Notes: generated by a model not told the origin, from the sequence alone. Shown: positions 19,216 through 27,981, numbered from the stretch's first letter. The stretch: DNA of 64,000 nt from Agromyces protaetiae (GCF_030866785.1 NZ_CP133018.1:2666001-2730000); one strand, 5' to 3'. Translations and numbers: made by a program.

Positions 19216-19857
19216 ATGCGTCTCTACCTCGCCTCGACCTCACCGGCCAGACTGCAGCTCCTGCGACAGGCGGGCATCGAACCGGTGACGCTCTCGCCGG
19301 GCGTCGACGAGGAGGCGCTCGTCGACGAGATCGAGGCCGCGCGCGGCCCGCTTGCGGCGCACGAGCTCGTGCAGGTGCTCGCGCAGGCCAAGGCTGAGGC
19401 CGTGCTGGACGCGCGGCCCGGCGGCGAACCGATCGACGGTCTCGTGCTCGGCGGAGACTCGGCGTTCCTCCTCGGCGAGCGCATCTACGGCAAGCCGCAC
19501 CGTCCCGAGGTCGCCCGGGAACGGTGGCACCGGCAGAACGGGGCGACGGGCGAGCTGTGGTCGGGCCACTGGCTGATCGATCACCGCGGTGGACGGGCGC
19601 AGGGGGCGGTCGGACGTCCCGCGGTCGCCTCCGTGAGCTTCGCGAAACTCGACGAGCGCGAGATCGACGCCTACGTGGACTCCGGCGAACCGCTGAAGGT
19701 CGCCGGCGCATTCACGGTGGACAGCCTGGGAGGGCCGTTCATCCGGCGCGTCGAGGGCGACCCGTCGACGGTCGTCGGGCTCTCACTCTCGACGTTGCGC
19801 GAGCTCGTTCGCGAGCTCGGGGTCGCCTGGACCGACCTCTGGAGCGCCGCGCGCTGA
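19216..19857 (+). CDS. maf: Maf family nucleotide pyrophosphatase
   Basis: Maf proteins hydrolyse non-canonical or modified nucleoside triphosphates such as dTTP/UTP derivatives, and in some bacteria affect septum formation. The 213-residue protein begins [18 protein letters not shown] (3-20), the family signature, and has [18 protein letters not shown] and [21 protein letters not shown], the conserved acidic and glycine-rich blocks. ATG 19216 is preceded by AGGA at 19205-19208; the long in-frame extension upstream is antisense shadow of the methyltransferase gene. It sits before the carboxylase alpha gene, as in mycobacteria. Confidence 0.92.
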   Translation: MRLYLASTSPARLQLLRQAGIEPVTLSPGVDEEALVDEIEAARGPLAAHELVQVLAQAKAEAVLDARPGGEPIDGLVLGGDSAFLLGERIYGKPHRPEVARERWHRQNGATGELWSGHWLIDHRGGRAQGAVGRPAVASVSFAKLDEREIDAYVDSGEPLKVAGAFTVDSLGGPFIRRVEGDPSTVVGLSLSTLRELVRELGVAWTDLWSAAR

Positions 19858-19935
19858 CGCGGGGATTGTCGCCGCCCGCAAGAGGCTCGACCGGTTTTTG
19901 TATGGGTCGTCCAAATGCGCGCCCCCGGCCGCGAA

Positions 19936-19941
19936 TAGGCT
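19936..19941 (+). promoter_or_regulatory. -10 element (TAGGCT) for the carboxylase alpha gene
   Basis: TAGGCT lies 8 bases before ATG 19950 with no ribosome binding site, so the mRNA would be leaderless or nearly so. The preceding 90 bases after maf contain TTTTTGTATGGG, possibly a second promoter. Confidence 0.45.
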
Positions 19942-19949
19942 TGGGGATC

Positions 19950-21728
19950 ATGCCGCGCATCACCAAAGTCCTCATCGCCAACCGCGGAGAGATCGCCGTC
20001 CGCGTCGTTCGTGCGGCTCGCGACGCCGGAATCGCCTCGGTCGCCGTCTACGCCGACCAGGATCGCGACGCCCGGCACGTCAAGCTCGCCGACGAGGCCT
20101 ATGCGCTCGATGGCGCCACCAGCGCCGAGACCTACCTCGTGATCGACAAGATCCTCTCGGTCGCCCGGCGCTCGGGCGCGGACGCGGTGCACCCCGGCTA
20201 CGGCTTCCTCGCCGAGAACCCCGAGTTCGCGAGCGCCGTGATGGCCGCCGGCCTGATCTGGATCGGTCCGTCGCCCGAGGCGATCGAGCGGCTCGGCGAC
20301 AAGGTGTCGGCGCGGCACGTGGCCGAGAAGGTGGGCGCGCCGCTCGCGCCCGGCACGCTCAACCCCGTGGCGGATGCCGCTGAGGTGCTGGAGTTCGTCG
20401 ACGAGCACGGCCTTCCCGTGGCGATCAAGGCCGCCTTCGGCGGCGGCGGCCGCGGCCTCAAGGTCGCCCGCACGCGCGAGGAGGTGCCGGAGCTGTTCGA
20501 CTCGGCGACCCGTGAGGCGGTCGCGGCCTTCGGCCGGGGCGAGTGCTTCGTCGAGAAGTACCTCGACAAGCCGCGCCATGTCGAGACCCAGTGTCTCGCC
20601 GACCAGCACGGCAACGTCGTCGTGGTGTCGACCCGCGACTGCTCACTGCAGCGCCGGCACCAGAAGCTCGTCGAGGAGGCGCCGGCACCGTTTCTCACCG
20701 AGGCGCAGATCACCGCGCTGTACGACGCGTCGAAGGCCATCCTCCGCGAGGTGGGCTACGTCGGCGCCGGCACCTGCGAGTTCCTGATCGGCCAGGACGG
20801 CACGGTGTCGTTCCTCGAGGTGAACACGCGCCTCCAGGTCGAGCACCCCGTCTCCGAAGAGGTCACCGGGCTCGACCTCGTACGCGAACAGTTCCGGCTC
20901 GCCGAGGGCGGCGTGCTCGACTACGACGACCCGGTCGCGACCGGGCACTCGATCGAGTTCCGGATCAACGGCGAGGACCCGGGCCGCAACTTCCTGCCCG
21001 CCCCCGGCCCAGTGCACCAGCTTCGCTTCCCCGGCGGCCCCGGCGTGCGCGTCGACTCGGGCGTGACGTCGGGCGACGAGATCTCAGGCGCGTTCGACTC
21101 GCTGCTCGCCAAGCTCATCGTGACGGGCAAGGACCGCCACGAGGCGCTCGCCCGCGCCCGCCGCGCCCTCGACGAGTTCGAGGTGACCGGCCTGCCGACG
21201 GTGCTGCCGTTCCACCGTGACATCGTGCGGAACGCCGCGTTCGCGCCCGACGGCGACACGCCGTTCTCCGTCTACACGCGCTGGATCGAGACCGAGTACG
21301 ACAACCGGCTCGAACCGTGGACGGGTGAGCCGACCGACGTGCGCGGCCCGGCTGAACGCACGACCGTGGTCGTGGAGGTCGCCGGCCGCCGCATCGAGGT
21401 CTCGCTGCCCAAGAAGCTCATCGGCGAGCCCGGTGGTACCGGCACGGCGAAGGCCGCCGGCCCCGCGCCGCGACGTCGTGGGGGGTCGCACTCGGTCGAC
21501 ACCGCGACCGGCGACGCCGTCACCGCGCCCATGCAGGCCACCGTCGTGAAGGTCGCGGTCGCCGAGGGCGACCGGGTCGTCAAGGGCGACCTGGTGCTCG
21601 TGCTCGAGGCCATGAAGATGGAACAGCCGATCGTCGCCCACAAAGACGGCGTGATCGGCCTCGTGAACGCCGAGATGGGCGCCACCGTCTCGAGCGGCCA
21701 CGTGCTGCTGTCGATCGCCGACGCGTAG
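19950..21728 (+). CDS. acyl-CoA carboxylase alpha subunit (biotin carboxylase plus carrier domain)
   Basis: This 592-residue protein supplies carboxybiotin to the carboxyltransferase at 12590. It begins [20 protein letters not shown] (5-24), has the ATP-grasp loop [14 protein letters not shown], the biotin carboxylase block [24 protein letters not shown], and a C-terminal biotinyl domain with LEAMKMEQP, where Lys556 is the biotin site for BirA. Length and order match mycobacterial AccA3. ATG 19950 begins the conserved core and follows a -10 box. The linker between catalytic and carrier domains is Gly/Ala/Arg-rich. Confidence 0.94.
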   Translation: MPRITKVLIANRGEIAVRVVRAARDAGIASVAVYADQDRDARHVKLADEAYALDGATSAETYLVIDKILSVARRSGADAVHPGYGFLAENPEFASAVMAAGLIWIGPSPEAIERLGDKVSARHVAEKVGAPLAPGTLNPVADAAEVLEFVDEHGLPVAIKAAFGGGGRGLKVARTREEVPELFDSATREAVAAFGRGECFVEKYLDKPRHVETQCLADQHGNVVVVSTRDCSLQRRHQKLVEEAPAPFLTEAQITALYDASKAILREVGYVGAGTCEFLIGQDGTVSFLEVNTRLQVEHPVSEEVTGLDLVREQFRLAEGGVLDYDDPVATGHSIEFRINGEDPGRNFLPAPGPVHQLRFPGGPGVRVDSGVTSGDEISGAFDSLLAKLIVTGKDRHEALARARRALDEFEVTGLPTVLPFHRDIVRNAAFAPDGDTPFSVYTRWIETEYDNRLEPWTGEPTDVRGPAERTTVVVEVAGRRIEVSLPKKLIGEPGGTGTAKAAGPAPRRRGGSHSVDTATGDAVTAPMQATVVKVAVAEGDRVVKGDLVLVLEAMKMEQPIVAHKDGVIGLVNAEMGATVSSGHVLLSIADA

Positions 21729-21743
21729 CCTGACCTCCCGCAC

Positions 21744-22154
21744 ATGCGTCTTCGCGCGGTCGATGTCGTCGACGTCTTCGTCTACCTCGTCGTGCTGGCG
21801 TTGTTCGTACAGGTCTTTCCGGACATCATCGCGGAGTCGTTCGTCGTCTCGTTGTTGACGGCCGTGCTCTTCAAGGTCGCACTCGAGGTCATCGCGTTCC
21901 TGAAGTCCGGCATTCTCGCGCGCGTGCGCGCGGCCCGCACCCGCGTCGGCACGGTGCTGCATGCGGCGACGCTGCTGCTCCTCGGCGCCGGCAGCAAGTT
22001 CCTCATCCTCTGGCTCACCGATGTGCTGTTCGGCGACGCCGTGCACCTCGGCGGGTTCTTCTCGGTCACGCTGCTCATCGCCACGCTGATGCTCGCGCGC
22101 ATCGGGCTGCGCCTACTCGTCGATCGAGCCTGGCCCCCCGACGGCTCCGCCTGA
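21744..22154 (+). CDS. hypothetical four-helix membrane protein
   Basis: A 136-residue protein with four hydrophobic segments (FVYLVVLALFVQVFPDII, VVSLLTAVLFKVALEVIAFL, LHAATLLLLGAGSKFLILWL, FSVTLLIATLMLARIGLRLLV) and short loops. I do not recognise a named family. It begins 15 bases after the carboxylase alpha stop and is probably read through from it. The charged loop ARVRAARTRVG between helices 2 and 3 would face the cytoplasm by the positive-inside rule. Confidence 0.72.
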   Translation: MRLRAVDVVDVFVYLVVLALFVQVFPDIIAESFVVSLLTAVLFKVALEVIAFLKSGILARVRAARTRVGTVLHAATLLLLGAGSKFLILWLTDVLFGDAVHLGGFFSVTLLIATLMLARIGLRLLVDRAWPPDGSA

Positions 22155-22204
22155 GGCGCCCGTGGCTCTGGCATGATCGCAAGGGCTGACGAACGGAGCA
22201 CACG

Positions 22205-22843
22205 ATGGCCGAGGCGACGTCCGACACGATGACCACGCGAGATGGAACCGACCGCCGCCCGAGCGCCCTGGCGGCCGTGGTCATCACGCTGTTGATCCTC
22301 GGATTCGGCTTCGTGGTCTTCGGGTATACGCCCGCGGTCGTCGCCACGATGTACCTCGGCATCTTCGCGTCGTATGTGGCGATCCCGTACACGGCGATCG
22401 CGCTCGTCGCGCGCGAGGTGAGCGCCAGACGCACACGACCCCACCGCGAAGGCGACCCGGCACACAGTGACGACGCGATCCGGTTCGGTCTGTTCCGGCA
22501 GCGCGCCTCGCTCGTGAACGCGATCGCGATGCTGACCTTCCTGATCGTGGTGATCGCGCTGAGCGTCCCCTGGGGTGCCGAGCGGCCGAGCGCAACGGGG
22601 CTGTCGGGGAGCCTCATGACCCTGGGTACGTTCGCATTCGTCGCGGGCACGCTCGCGATCGTGGTCAACGTGCCCTCGATCTATTCGCGCCGGGTCGTCG
22701 GATCCGAGCGGCACGCCATCCGCGAGCGCGTCGGCGCCTGGAAGCTCATCCTCGCGACGACGATCCTCACGACGGCGTCCTGGCTCGCCTACTGCGGCTT
22801 CGCGCTCTACTTCCTGACGATCTCGATGTCGCCCTGGTCGTGA
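22205..22843 (+). CDS. hypothetical five-helix membrane protein
   Basis: The 212-residue protein has a polar N-terminus to about residue 20, then five hydrophobic segments near 22-45, 46-68, 98-120, 135-155 and 175-205. No family was recognised. GGAG lies 6 bases before the ATG. The two loops are rich in Arg and His (ARRTRPHREGDPAH, RRVVGSERHAIRERVG). It follows the small membrane protein by 50 bases and may belong to the same transcript. Confidence 0.72.
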   Translation: MAEATSDTMTTRDGTDRRPSALAAVVITLLILGFGFVVFGYTPAVVATMYLGIFASYVAIPYTAIALVAREVSARRTRPHREGDPAHSDDAIRFGLFRQRASLVNAIAMLTFLIVVIALSVPWGAERPSATGLSGSLMTLGTFAFVAGTLAIVVNVPSIYSRRVVGSERHAIRERVGAWKLILATTILTTASWLAYCGFALYFLTISMSPWS

Positions 22844-22954
22844 ACCGGCCGGGCCTGTTCGATTCCAGGCCCGTCGCGTTCGGGTCAGGCCGGTCGCGAC
22901 GAACGCTGAGTGCCAGCGAGGTAGCGAGGGGGTGTTCCATCACGGACGTCCGGG

Positions 22955-22960
22955 TAGCCT
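22955..22960 (+). promoter_or_regulatory. -10 element (TAGCCT) for the hypothetical gene at 22967
   Basis: TAGCCT precedes ATG 22967 by 6 bases, the leaderless spacing; GTG 22964 would fall inside that spacer. Confidence 0.45.
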
Positions 22961-22966
22961 GCGGTG

Positions 22967-23605
22967 ATGCGGGTGCTCGAAGTGGACGAACGAGATTCGA
23001 GCTGGGAGAACTCAGCGCCTCGATTCCGGTTGTACGTCTTCGACGGTGCCGCCAATGCGGTGACCACGCTGGACTTCCTGGACGCGCAGATCCATGACGT
23101 CCTCGAGGCGGCGAACCTTGCCAGCGCCGACGGCCGGTTGTGGTCGATCGCGCTCGTGGTCGACTCCGAGAGCGATGGTCGGGGCCTGGTCTGGATCTCG
23201 GGCATGGACTACAACAGCATTCCCACAACGCCCACCGAGTGGCGGATGAGGGCCGCGATGCAGGACCGCTACCTCATGGCCAAGTCACAGCGCGGCGAGG
23301 AACCTCTGCTTCCAGACGGACGACGAGTCATCCGGGTCTTTCCGGACCATTGCCACCCGTGGCCGCTCTGGGAGAGCTTCAGCGGGAAGTACACGAAGAG
23401 TCCGGCCGATTACGGCTTGTCTTCATCGCTGACTGACGGCTTACGCCACTGGTACGACGAGTGGGAACGACGTGGCATCGACTGGCACCCGGACGACCGG
23501 TGGCTGCAGAGGGGTCATCGCCTCGTCGAGTTGATGCGCGTCGAAGTGGGCGACGTAGCCGAGATCCGTCCCGAGTTCGACCGCCGGCATGGGGACCCGG
23601 CCTGA
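22967..23605 (+). CDS. hypothetical protein, acidic, Trp-rich C-terminus
   Basis: A 212-residue cytosolic protein with no family I recognise. The first 100 residues read like an alpha/beta domain (FRLYVFDGAANAVTTLDFLDAQIHDVLEAA ... WSIALVVDSESDGRGLVWISGMDYN). The C-terminal part has RVFPDHCHPWPLWESFSGKYTKSPADYGLSSSL and HWYDEWERRGIDWHPDDRWLQRG, unusually rich in Trp, His and Pro. This half could be a ligand-binding surface; that is speculation. It has its own leaderless promoter, is convergent with the Fic gene, and lies at the left edge of the accessory region. Confidence 0.66.
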   Translation: MRVLEVDERDSSWENSAPRFRLYVFDGAANAVTTLDFLDAQIHDVLEAANLASADGRLWSIALVVDSESDGRGLVWISGMDYNSIPTTPTEWRMRAAMQDRYLMAKSQRGEEPLLPDGRRVIRVFPDHCHPWPLWESFSGKYTKSPADYGLSSSLTDGLRHWYDEWERRGIDWHPDDRWLQRGHRLVELMRVEVGDVAEIRPEFDRRHGDPA

Positions 23606-23628
23606 CGGGGTACCCGCGACGGGCGGCG

Positions 23629-24867
23629 TCAGCGGCGGATCAAGCTCTCGGCGTAACCGTCGAGCACACGAAGGATGCCGGCGTGCTGCCAAACTCGGTT
23701 GCGTCGGAAGCCGGTGGTCTCTTGGAGCACGCCGGCCTCGGTGAGCTGGCCGAGCGCACGCTGCGCGGCCGACTCGTTCATGCCGAAATGTTGGGTGAGG
23801 TACTTCGCATTGATCACTGGCTGCGCGACGAGTTGCGGAAGCACCCGCCACCCGGCGGACTGCTTGCGGAGTCCACGGAGCTGGAGTCGTGACGTTTCAA
23901 GCTCGCCCGCGAGGTCGTCGACCAGGCGCGCGCCGGTGACGGCCGCGAACCTCGCCGCGAAGGTGAAGCTTTCGACGATCGGTCGTGCATCGCCCGCCCG
24001 GTACGCGGTGAGCGCATCGAAGTAGGCACGGGTGTCGGTGAGCAGGCCCGCGGACACCGGCGCGGTCGTGCTCGTCAAGAGGCGCTTCCCGCGAAGAATG
24101 GCATGGACGAGCGCGCGACCGGTGCGGCCGTTCCCGTCCACGAACGGGTGAATCAGCTCGAACTGTGCGTGCGCGATGGCGGCCTGCAAAAGGATCGGCA
24201 GGTCCTCGCGCGCCATGAATCGAGCCAGATCGCGGATCGCCGCAGGCACGAGTTCGTGCTGTGGCCCGACGTGGGCTGCGTTCCTCGGCGAGGAGCGCGA
24301 CGTACCGATCCAGACGAGCTGGTCGCGGTACCGCCCAGCATGCTGGTCCCACCCGGGCTGACCTCGAAGCAGGACATCGTGCGTCGCCAAGATGCTGCGC
24401 TCGTCGAGATGGTCCGCGAGTTCGAGCGCCGCTTCCATCGCGTGCACGTTCGCGAGCACTGTCCGGGCGTTCGAGCTTTGCGATTGATCGAGTTCGGCGA
24501 GCGCGAGCTGACGGGCGCCTACGGTGAGGTGCTCGATCTGAGACGAGGAGGCACTCTCGGTCCGGAGAAGGATCATGCTCATCGGACCAAGCGTCGGGCT
24601 GTCTGCACCGAGCGTCGCCGAACTGTGCCGGTCAAAACCCGCGAGCGCACGCGCGGCATCCTCGATATCAGCGACAAGCTCGGCGTTCAACGTCGGTGAG
24701 TAGTCCGCGATCGTTGCTGGGATGCTTGATTGATACGGACCGGAGCCGGCGAGCCGCTCGGACCTGCTGTACCCCAGGTCCGGATTGACGGTCCAGATTC
24801 GGTCTTCTCGCCCAGCCGCCGGAACCGGAAGCCGCTCCGAGGGTTGAAACGTCCCTGCAAGTGACAT
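23629..24867 (-). CDS. Fic family protein with C-terminal winged helix
   Basis: Fic enzymes transfer AMP or related groups from nucleotides to target proteins. This 412-residue protein has the full catalytic motif HPFVDGNGRTGR (240-251). The N-terminal helix SSQIEH (108-113) fits the inhibitory pattern S/T-x3-E-G/N except that the last residue is His, so autoinhibition through Glu112 is likely (class II layout). Residues 340-410 (VINAKYLTQHFGMNESAAQRALGQLTEAGVL) form a winged helix that can bind DNA. ATG 24867 has AGGAGG 7 bases upstream. A 14-bp inverted repeat overlaps the promoter, so autoregulation is likely. No separate antitoxin gene is adjacent. Confidence 0.87.
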   Translation of the reverse strand: MSLAGTFQPSERLPVPAAGREDRIWTVNPDLGYSRSERLAGSGPYQSSIPATIADYSPTLNAELVADIEDAARALAGFDRHSSATLGADSPTLGPMSMILLRTESASSSQIEHLTVGARQLALAELDQSQSSNARTVLANVHAMEAALELADHLDERSILATHDVLLRGQPGWDQHAGRYRDQLVWIGTSRSSPRNAAHVGPQHELVPAAIRDLARFMAREDLPILLQAAIAHAQFELIHPFVDGNGRTGRALVHAILRGKRLLTSTTAPVSAGLLTDTRAYFDALTAYRAGDARPIVESFTFAARFAAVTGARLVDDLAGELETSRLQLRGLRKQSAGWRVLPQLVAQPVINAKYLTQHFGMNESAAQRALGQLTEAGVLQETTGFRRNRVWQHAGILRVLDGYAESLIRR

Positions 24868-24878
24868 CACACTGCCTC

Positions 24879-24911
24879 CTTACTTGCAGTTTAGGAGAAA
24901 CTGCACGTAAG
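24879..24911 (-). promoter_or_regulatory. inverted-repeat operator over the fic promoter
   Basis: CTTACTTGCAGTTT (24879-24892) and AAACTGCACGTAAG (24898-24911) are inverted copies with one mismatch and a 5-base spacer. On the fic strand the repeat contains TAAACT, a good -10 box, and reaches the ribosome binding site. A bound protein would block fic transcription; the Fic winged helix is the obvious candidate. Confidence 0.65.
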
Positions 24912-24938
24912 GGCGATCCTTACCGTCACTTTCGTCGG

Positions 24939-25508
24939 TCAGAAGGTCTCGTGGTTGGCGAGCATCTCGATGAACTGCTGGATGCGGCGAGCGCGGGTCT
25001 CGGGCCGCTTGGCGCCCATGACGCGGAAGAGGAACGGCCAGCGCTTCGAACGGCTCAGGGTCGCCCAGAACGCGGATGCCTCGGGGTTCGCGTCGAGCGC
25101 GGCCTGGAAGTCGGGCTCGGGCTCGGCCGTGCTCATGCGGTAGGCCTCGTCCCAGCGGCCATCGGCCTTCGCGCGTTCGATCTCGGCGTGCCCCTGAGGG
25201 CGCATGCGCCCGGCGTCGATCAACCGCTGCACGTGCTCGCGATTAATCTGCGACCACGGGCTACGCGACCGTCGCGGGGTGAACGCCTGCGCCACGTAGT
25301 CGTCATCGACGCGGGCGACCTGCCCGTCGATCCAGCCGAAGCAGAGCGCCACGTCGAGCGCCTCGGCGTAGGCGATGCCCGGCGCGGACGACGTCTTCTT
25401 GCGCAGCACGAGACGCACGCCACCCTCCGGCGGGTCGTCGGCGAGGAACGTCTCCCACTCCTCGACCGTCAGGGGCCCGAGCAGCGGCTTGTCGGCGAAC
25501 GAGACCAT
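24939..25508 (-). CDS. YdeI/OmpD-associated-like family protein
   Basis: A 189-residue cytosolic protein of the YdeI family. Recognised from EEWETFLADDPPEGGVRLVLRKKTSSAPGIAYAEALDVALCFGWIDGQV (about 17-65) and FTPRRSRSPWSQINREHVQRLIDAGRM, the two blocks shared by this family. The C-terminal third (FWATLSRSKRWPFLFRVMGAKRPETRARRIQQFIEML) is the characteristic helical end. Some family members have been linked to resistance to antimicrobial peptides, but biochemical function is unknown. It is transcribed toward the Fic gene; the operator lies in the short gap between them. Confidence 0.85.
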   Translation of the reverse strand: MVSFADKPLLGPLTVEEWETFLADDPPEGGVRLVLRKKTSSAPGIAYAEALDVALCFGWIDGQVARVDDDYVAQAFTPRRSRSPWSQINREHVQRLIDAGRMRPQGHAEIERAKADGRWDEAYRMSTAEPEPDFQAALDANPEASAFWATLSRSKRWPFLFRVMGAKRPETRARRIQQFIEMLANHETF

Positions 25509-25654
25509 GCGTCAAGGCTAGCCCCGCCCGCCGACACCGCTCCGGGCCTCATCAGTGCGAGCCTCCGGGCCCGCTCAGCGCAACGGTCGGAACGCGGCTC
25601 GCACCTCGGACACGAACAGCTGCGGTTCCTCCCACCACCCCACCGGCACCCTCA

Positions 25655-26160
25655 CGGGCGGCCATCACCGCGTCGGATCCGGATGCCGGCGCCGAGTCCA
25701 TGACGCTCACCGAGATCGACCATCCGCACGCCGCCGAGACGATGTCATCGTCGAGGTCCACGCCGCCGGCTTCACCGCCGGCGAACTGACCTGGCCCGGC
25801 ACGTGGGCCGACCGCAACGGCCACGATCGAGCGCCGAGCGTGCCCGGCCACGAGCTCGCCGGCGTCGTCGTCGAACTCGGCTACGGCACGACAGGACTCA
25901 CGATCGGTCAGCGCGTGTTCGGCCTGACCGACTGGACGCGCAACGGCTCGCTCGCCGAGTACACGGCCGTCGAAGCGCGCAATCTCGCGCCATTGCCCGC
26001 ACAGGTCGACTTCGTGACCGCAGCGGCCATGCCGATCTCGGGCCTCACGTCGTGGCAGAGACTGATCACCCACGGCGGGCTGCACACCGGGCAGCGCGTG
26101 CTCGTCCACGGTGCGGCCGGTGGCGTCGGTTCGATCGCCGTGCAGCTCGCACGCGAGCTC
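25655..26160 (+). pseudogene. 5' relic of a quinone oxidoreductase/zinc-free alcohol dehydrogenase
   Basis: The translation shows MTLTEIDHPHAAE, then after a frame change DVIVEVHAAGFTAGELTWPG, RAPSVPGHELAGVVVELG, GQRVFGLTDW and VLVHGAAGGVGSIAVQLARELA, the N-terminal and early Rossmann parts of the MDR (quinone oxidoreductase) family. A single base seems lost near 25736-25740 (GAG-GAC became GAGAC), shifting the frame. The start codon region is also degraded. Coding homology stops in the middle of the nucleotide-binding domain, where an unrelated thioredoxin-like sequence begins. It cannot make an active enzyme. Confidence 0.78.
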
Positions 26161-26577
26161 GCACGACGCCTTCTGGACCTACACCTGCGTGAACTGGTTG
26201 CGCACGCTCCCCTACCTGCGCGCGTGGCACGCGACGTACGCCGGCGCCGGGCTGTCGATCGTCGGCGTGCACACGCCCGAGTTCGGCTTCGAACGTGTGC
26301 TCGGCAACGTGACCGAGCAGACCGCGAAGCTCGGCATCGAGTACCCGGTCGCCGTCGACAGCGAGTACGCCGTCTGGCAGTCGTTCGACAATCACTTCTG
26401 GCCGGCGGTCTACCGGGCGCCGGACGCGGCACCGACGTGGCAGCCGACGGCACAGGCCTCGTCCGCGACCAGAACACGTATCAGCTGATCCGGCAGCCCG
26501 GTCCGATCGTCGACCGTCTCTTCGAGATCGAATTCCTCGATACCGGCGCCGAGGCCTACTGCGTCACGTTCGGGTGA
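26161..26577 (+). pseudogene. relic of a DipZ-like thioredoxin-domain protein
   Basis: Joined directly to the oxidoreductase relic. FWTYTCVNWLRTLPYLRAW, VHTPEFGFE and LGIEYPVAVDSEYAVWQSF match the extracellular thioredoxin domain of DipZ/CcdA-type proteins, but the CxxC second Cys is Trp and the N-terminal membrane part is absent. After PAVYRAPDAAP the frame changes and the match resumes with NTYQLIRQPGPI and FEIEFLDTGAEAY, the very C-terminus of such proteins, so an internal piece is deleted as well. A GCTCGCACG repeat marks the left junction at 26143-26164. Confidence 0.75.
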
Positions 26578-26671
26578 ACCATCGCAGGAGCCGAACCCGG
26601 CTGACCTCGTCGGCCGACTCGCCCCAGCCCAGGCTGGCCCAGGCCCGCCCGCGGAGGATCGGCACGACGCG

Positions 26672-26704
26672 ACGAACGCCCCTCCCGAGGGAGGGGCGTT
26701 CGTG
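26672..26704. terminator. strong hairpin between pseudogene relic and hsp20
   Basis: ACGAACGCCCCTCCC pairs with GAGGGGCGTTCGT across a short GAGG loop region. It lies between convergent coding regions and may stop both; neither side has a long T-run. Confidence 0.65.
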
Positions 26705-26721
26705 TCGGTGCGCAGCGACGG

Positions 26722-27183
26722 TCAGGCCTCGACTGACGGCTGGTCCTGCCGCTGCTCGGGCTGGACGAGCGTGCCGACCGAGTCGGCGCTCTCGACCGAG
26801 ATCTTCCGTGGCTTCGCCTTCTCGCTGACCGGGATCGTGACGCTCAAGACGCCGTTGGAGTAGGTCGCGGAGATGCGGTCGGTGTCGACCCCCTGACCCA
26901 GGTTGAGCTGCCGGAGGTACGACGCCGCCTCACGCTCGCGGACGATCCACTTGACGCCCTCGCCGGCCGGCAGGCTGCGCTCGGCCCGGATCGTGAGCAG
27001 CTGACCGTCGACGTCGATATCCACCGAGCCCGGGTCGATGCCCGGCAGGTCCGCGCTCAGGACGTAGTGATCGCCGTCGCGGTACAGGTCCATCGGCATG
27101 CGTCGCGGGCCGCGGCGCGTCTCGAAGAGTGCAGACGCCATGCGGTCGAGGTCACGAAACGGGTCGTATGAGGTGGTGGCCAT
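26722..27183 (-). CDS. Hsp20/alpha-crystallin small heat-shock protein
   Basis: A 153-residue ATP-independent chaperone that holds unfolding proteins. After a short N-terminal arm (YDPFRDLDRMASALF) the alpha-crystallin domain spans about 35-130: MDLYRDGDHYVLSADLPGIDPGSVDIDVDGQLLTIRAER, then the conserved strand NGVLSVTIPVSEKAKPRKISV with the A-x-x-x-N-G-V-L pattern. The tail is Gln/Asp-rich. ATG 27183 has GGGAG 6 bases upstream. Two HAIR-type operators lie just before it, so it should be repressed by HspR and released on heat stress. Confidence 0.92.
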   Translation of the reverse strand: MATTSYDPFRDLDRMASALFETRRGPRRMPMDLYRDGDHYVLSADLPGIDPGSVDIDVDGQLLTIRAERSLPAGEGVKWIVREREAASYLRQLNLGQGVDTDRISATYSNGVLSVTIPVSEKAKPRKISVESADSVGTLVQPEQRQDQPSVEA

Positions 27184-27205
27184 GAGTGCTCCCTTCATCG
27201 AAGAT

Positions 27206-27226
27206 ATTGAGTCACTTCGACTCAAC
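27206..27226 (-). promoter_or_regulatory. HAIR-type operator 1 (HspR)
   Basis: ATTGAGT-N7-ACTCAAC closely matches the HspR-associated inverted repeat CTTGAGT-N7-ACTCAAG. It lies about 23 bases upstream of the hsp20 start codon. Confidence 0.75.
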
Positions 27227-27244
27227 TTGCTGACAGGATACCAA

Positions 27245-27265
27245 GTTGAGCTTCCTCGACTCAAG
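27245..27265 (-). promoter_or_regulatory. HAIR-type operator 2 (HspR)
   Basis: GTTGAGC-N7-ACTCAAG is a second copy with a perfect right arm, 39 bases from the first, nearly four helical turns, so two HspR dimers could sit on the same face of the DNA. Confidence 0.75.
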
Positions 27266-27305
27266 TCTTGCCCGTCTCGATGCTCGAGCTCCGCGGACCG
27301 CTCGT

Positions 27306-27953
27306 TCAGCGGAGCAGCTGAGCCGCGTACGCGGTGACCCCCCGGCGCAGCTCGAGGTAGATCTCACGGACGTCGGCCGCGACATCCGCCTCGGCGCGAC
27401 GCGCCCACTCGTCGAACGCGAGCCGGAAGGTCGTGGCGACGATCGACACGAGCGCGCGCGCCGTGAGCGCGTCGCTCTCGTCGCCCGTCGCGGCGACCGC
27501 GGCGGCAGAGAGCGTGCCGACGTGCTCCTCGTCCCGCTGGAGCGCGATCGCGAGCAGCGACGGTTCGGCGGCGATCAGCCTCCTGGTGCGCAGCACCCGT
27601 TCGCGCAGGGCGTCGTCGTCGGCGAAGTCGTCGAGCAGGCGCAGCCATCCGCTCTCGAGCGCGGTACCGACCGGCGCGCCGTCGCGGATCGCGGCGAGCG
27701 TCTCGTGCATCACGAGCTCGGCCTGTTCGTCGTCGACGAAGACCGCGTGTTCCTTCGTCGCGAAGTACCTGAAGAACGTGCGCGGTGAGATACCCGCCGC
27801 ATGCGCGATGTCGTCGACGGTCGTGCCGGCGACACCGCGCCGCTCGAACAGCTCGAGCGCCGCGTCGGAGATCAGGTGCAGAGTCTCCTGGCGGCGCCGT
27901 TCTCGCAGGCCGAGCGGGGCACCGGATGGGTCGTCGGGTTCGTCGTCCGCCAT
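27306..27953 (-). CDS. TetR family transcriptional regulator
   Basis: A 215-residue repressor. Residues 20-65 form the TetR helix-turn-helix (RRQETLHLISDAALELFERRGVAGTTVDDIAHAAGISPRTFFRYFATKEHAVF). The C-terminal half is the ligand-binding/dimerisation bundle. ATG 27953 is set by TAGGAT at 27961-27966, 7 bases upstream (leaderless). It is divergent from the MFS exporter gene, with a TGGCA-N5-TGCCA palindrome in the 61-base gap, so it very likely represses that exporter and itself until a toxic ligand binds. Confidence 0.9.
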   Translation of the reverse strand: MADDEPDDPSGAPLGLRERRRQETLHLISDAALELFERRGVAGTTVDDIAHAAGISPRTFFRYFATKEHAVFVDDEQAELVMHETLAAIRDGAPVGTALESGWLRLLDDFADDDALRERVLRTRRLIAAEPSLLAIALQRDEEHVGTLSAAAVAATGDESDALTARALVSIVATTFRLAFDEWARRAEADVAADVREIYLELRRGVTAYAAQLLR

Positions 27954-27960
27954 GGGCGAA

Positions 27961-27966
27961 ATCCTA
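27961..27966 (-). promoter_or_regulatory. -10 element (TAGGAT) for the tetR-type gene
   Basis: TAGGAT on the reverse strand precedes ATG 27953 by 7 bases without a ribosome binding site. Confidence 0.5.
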
Positions 27967-27981
27967 CAGCTCGCGCCATGT

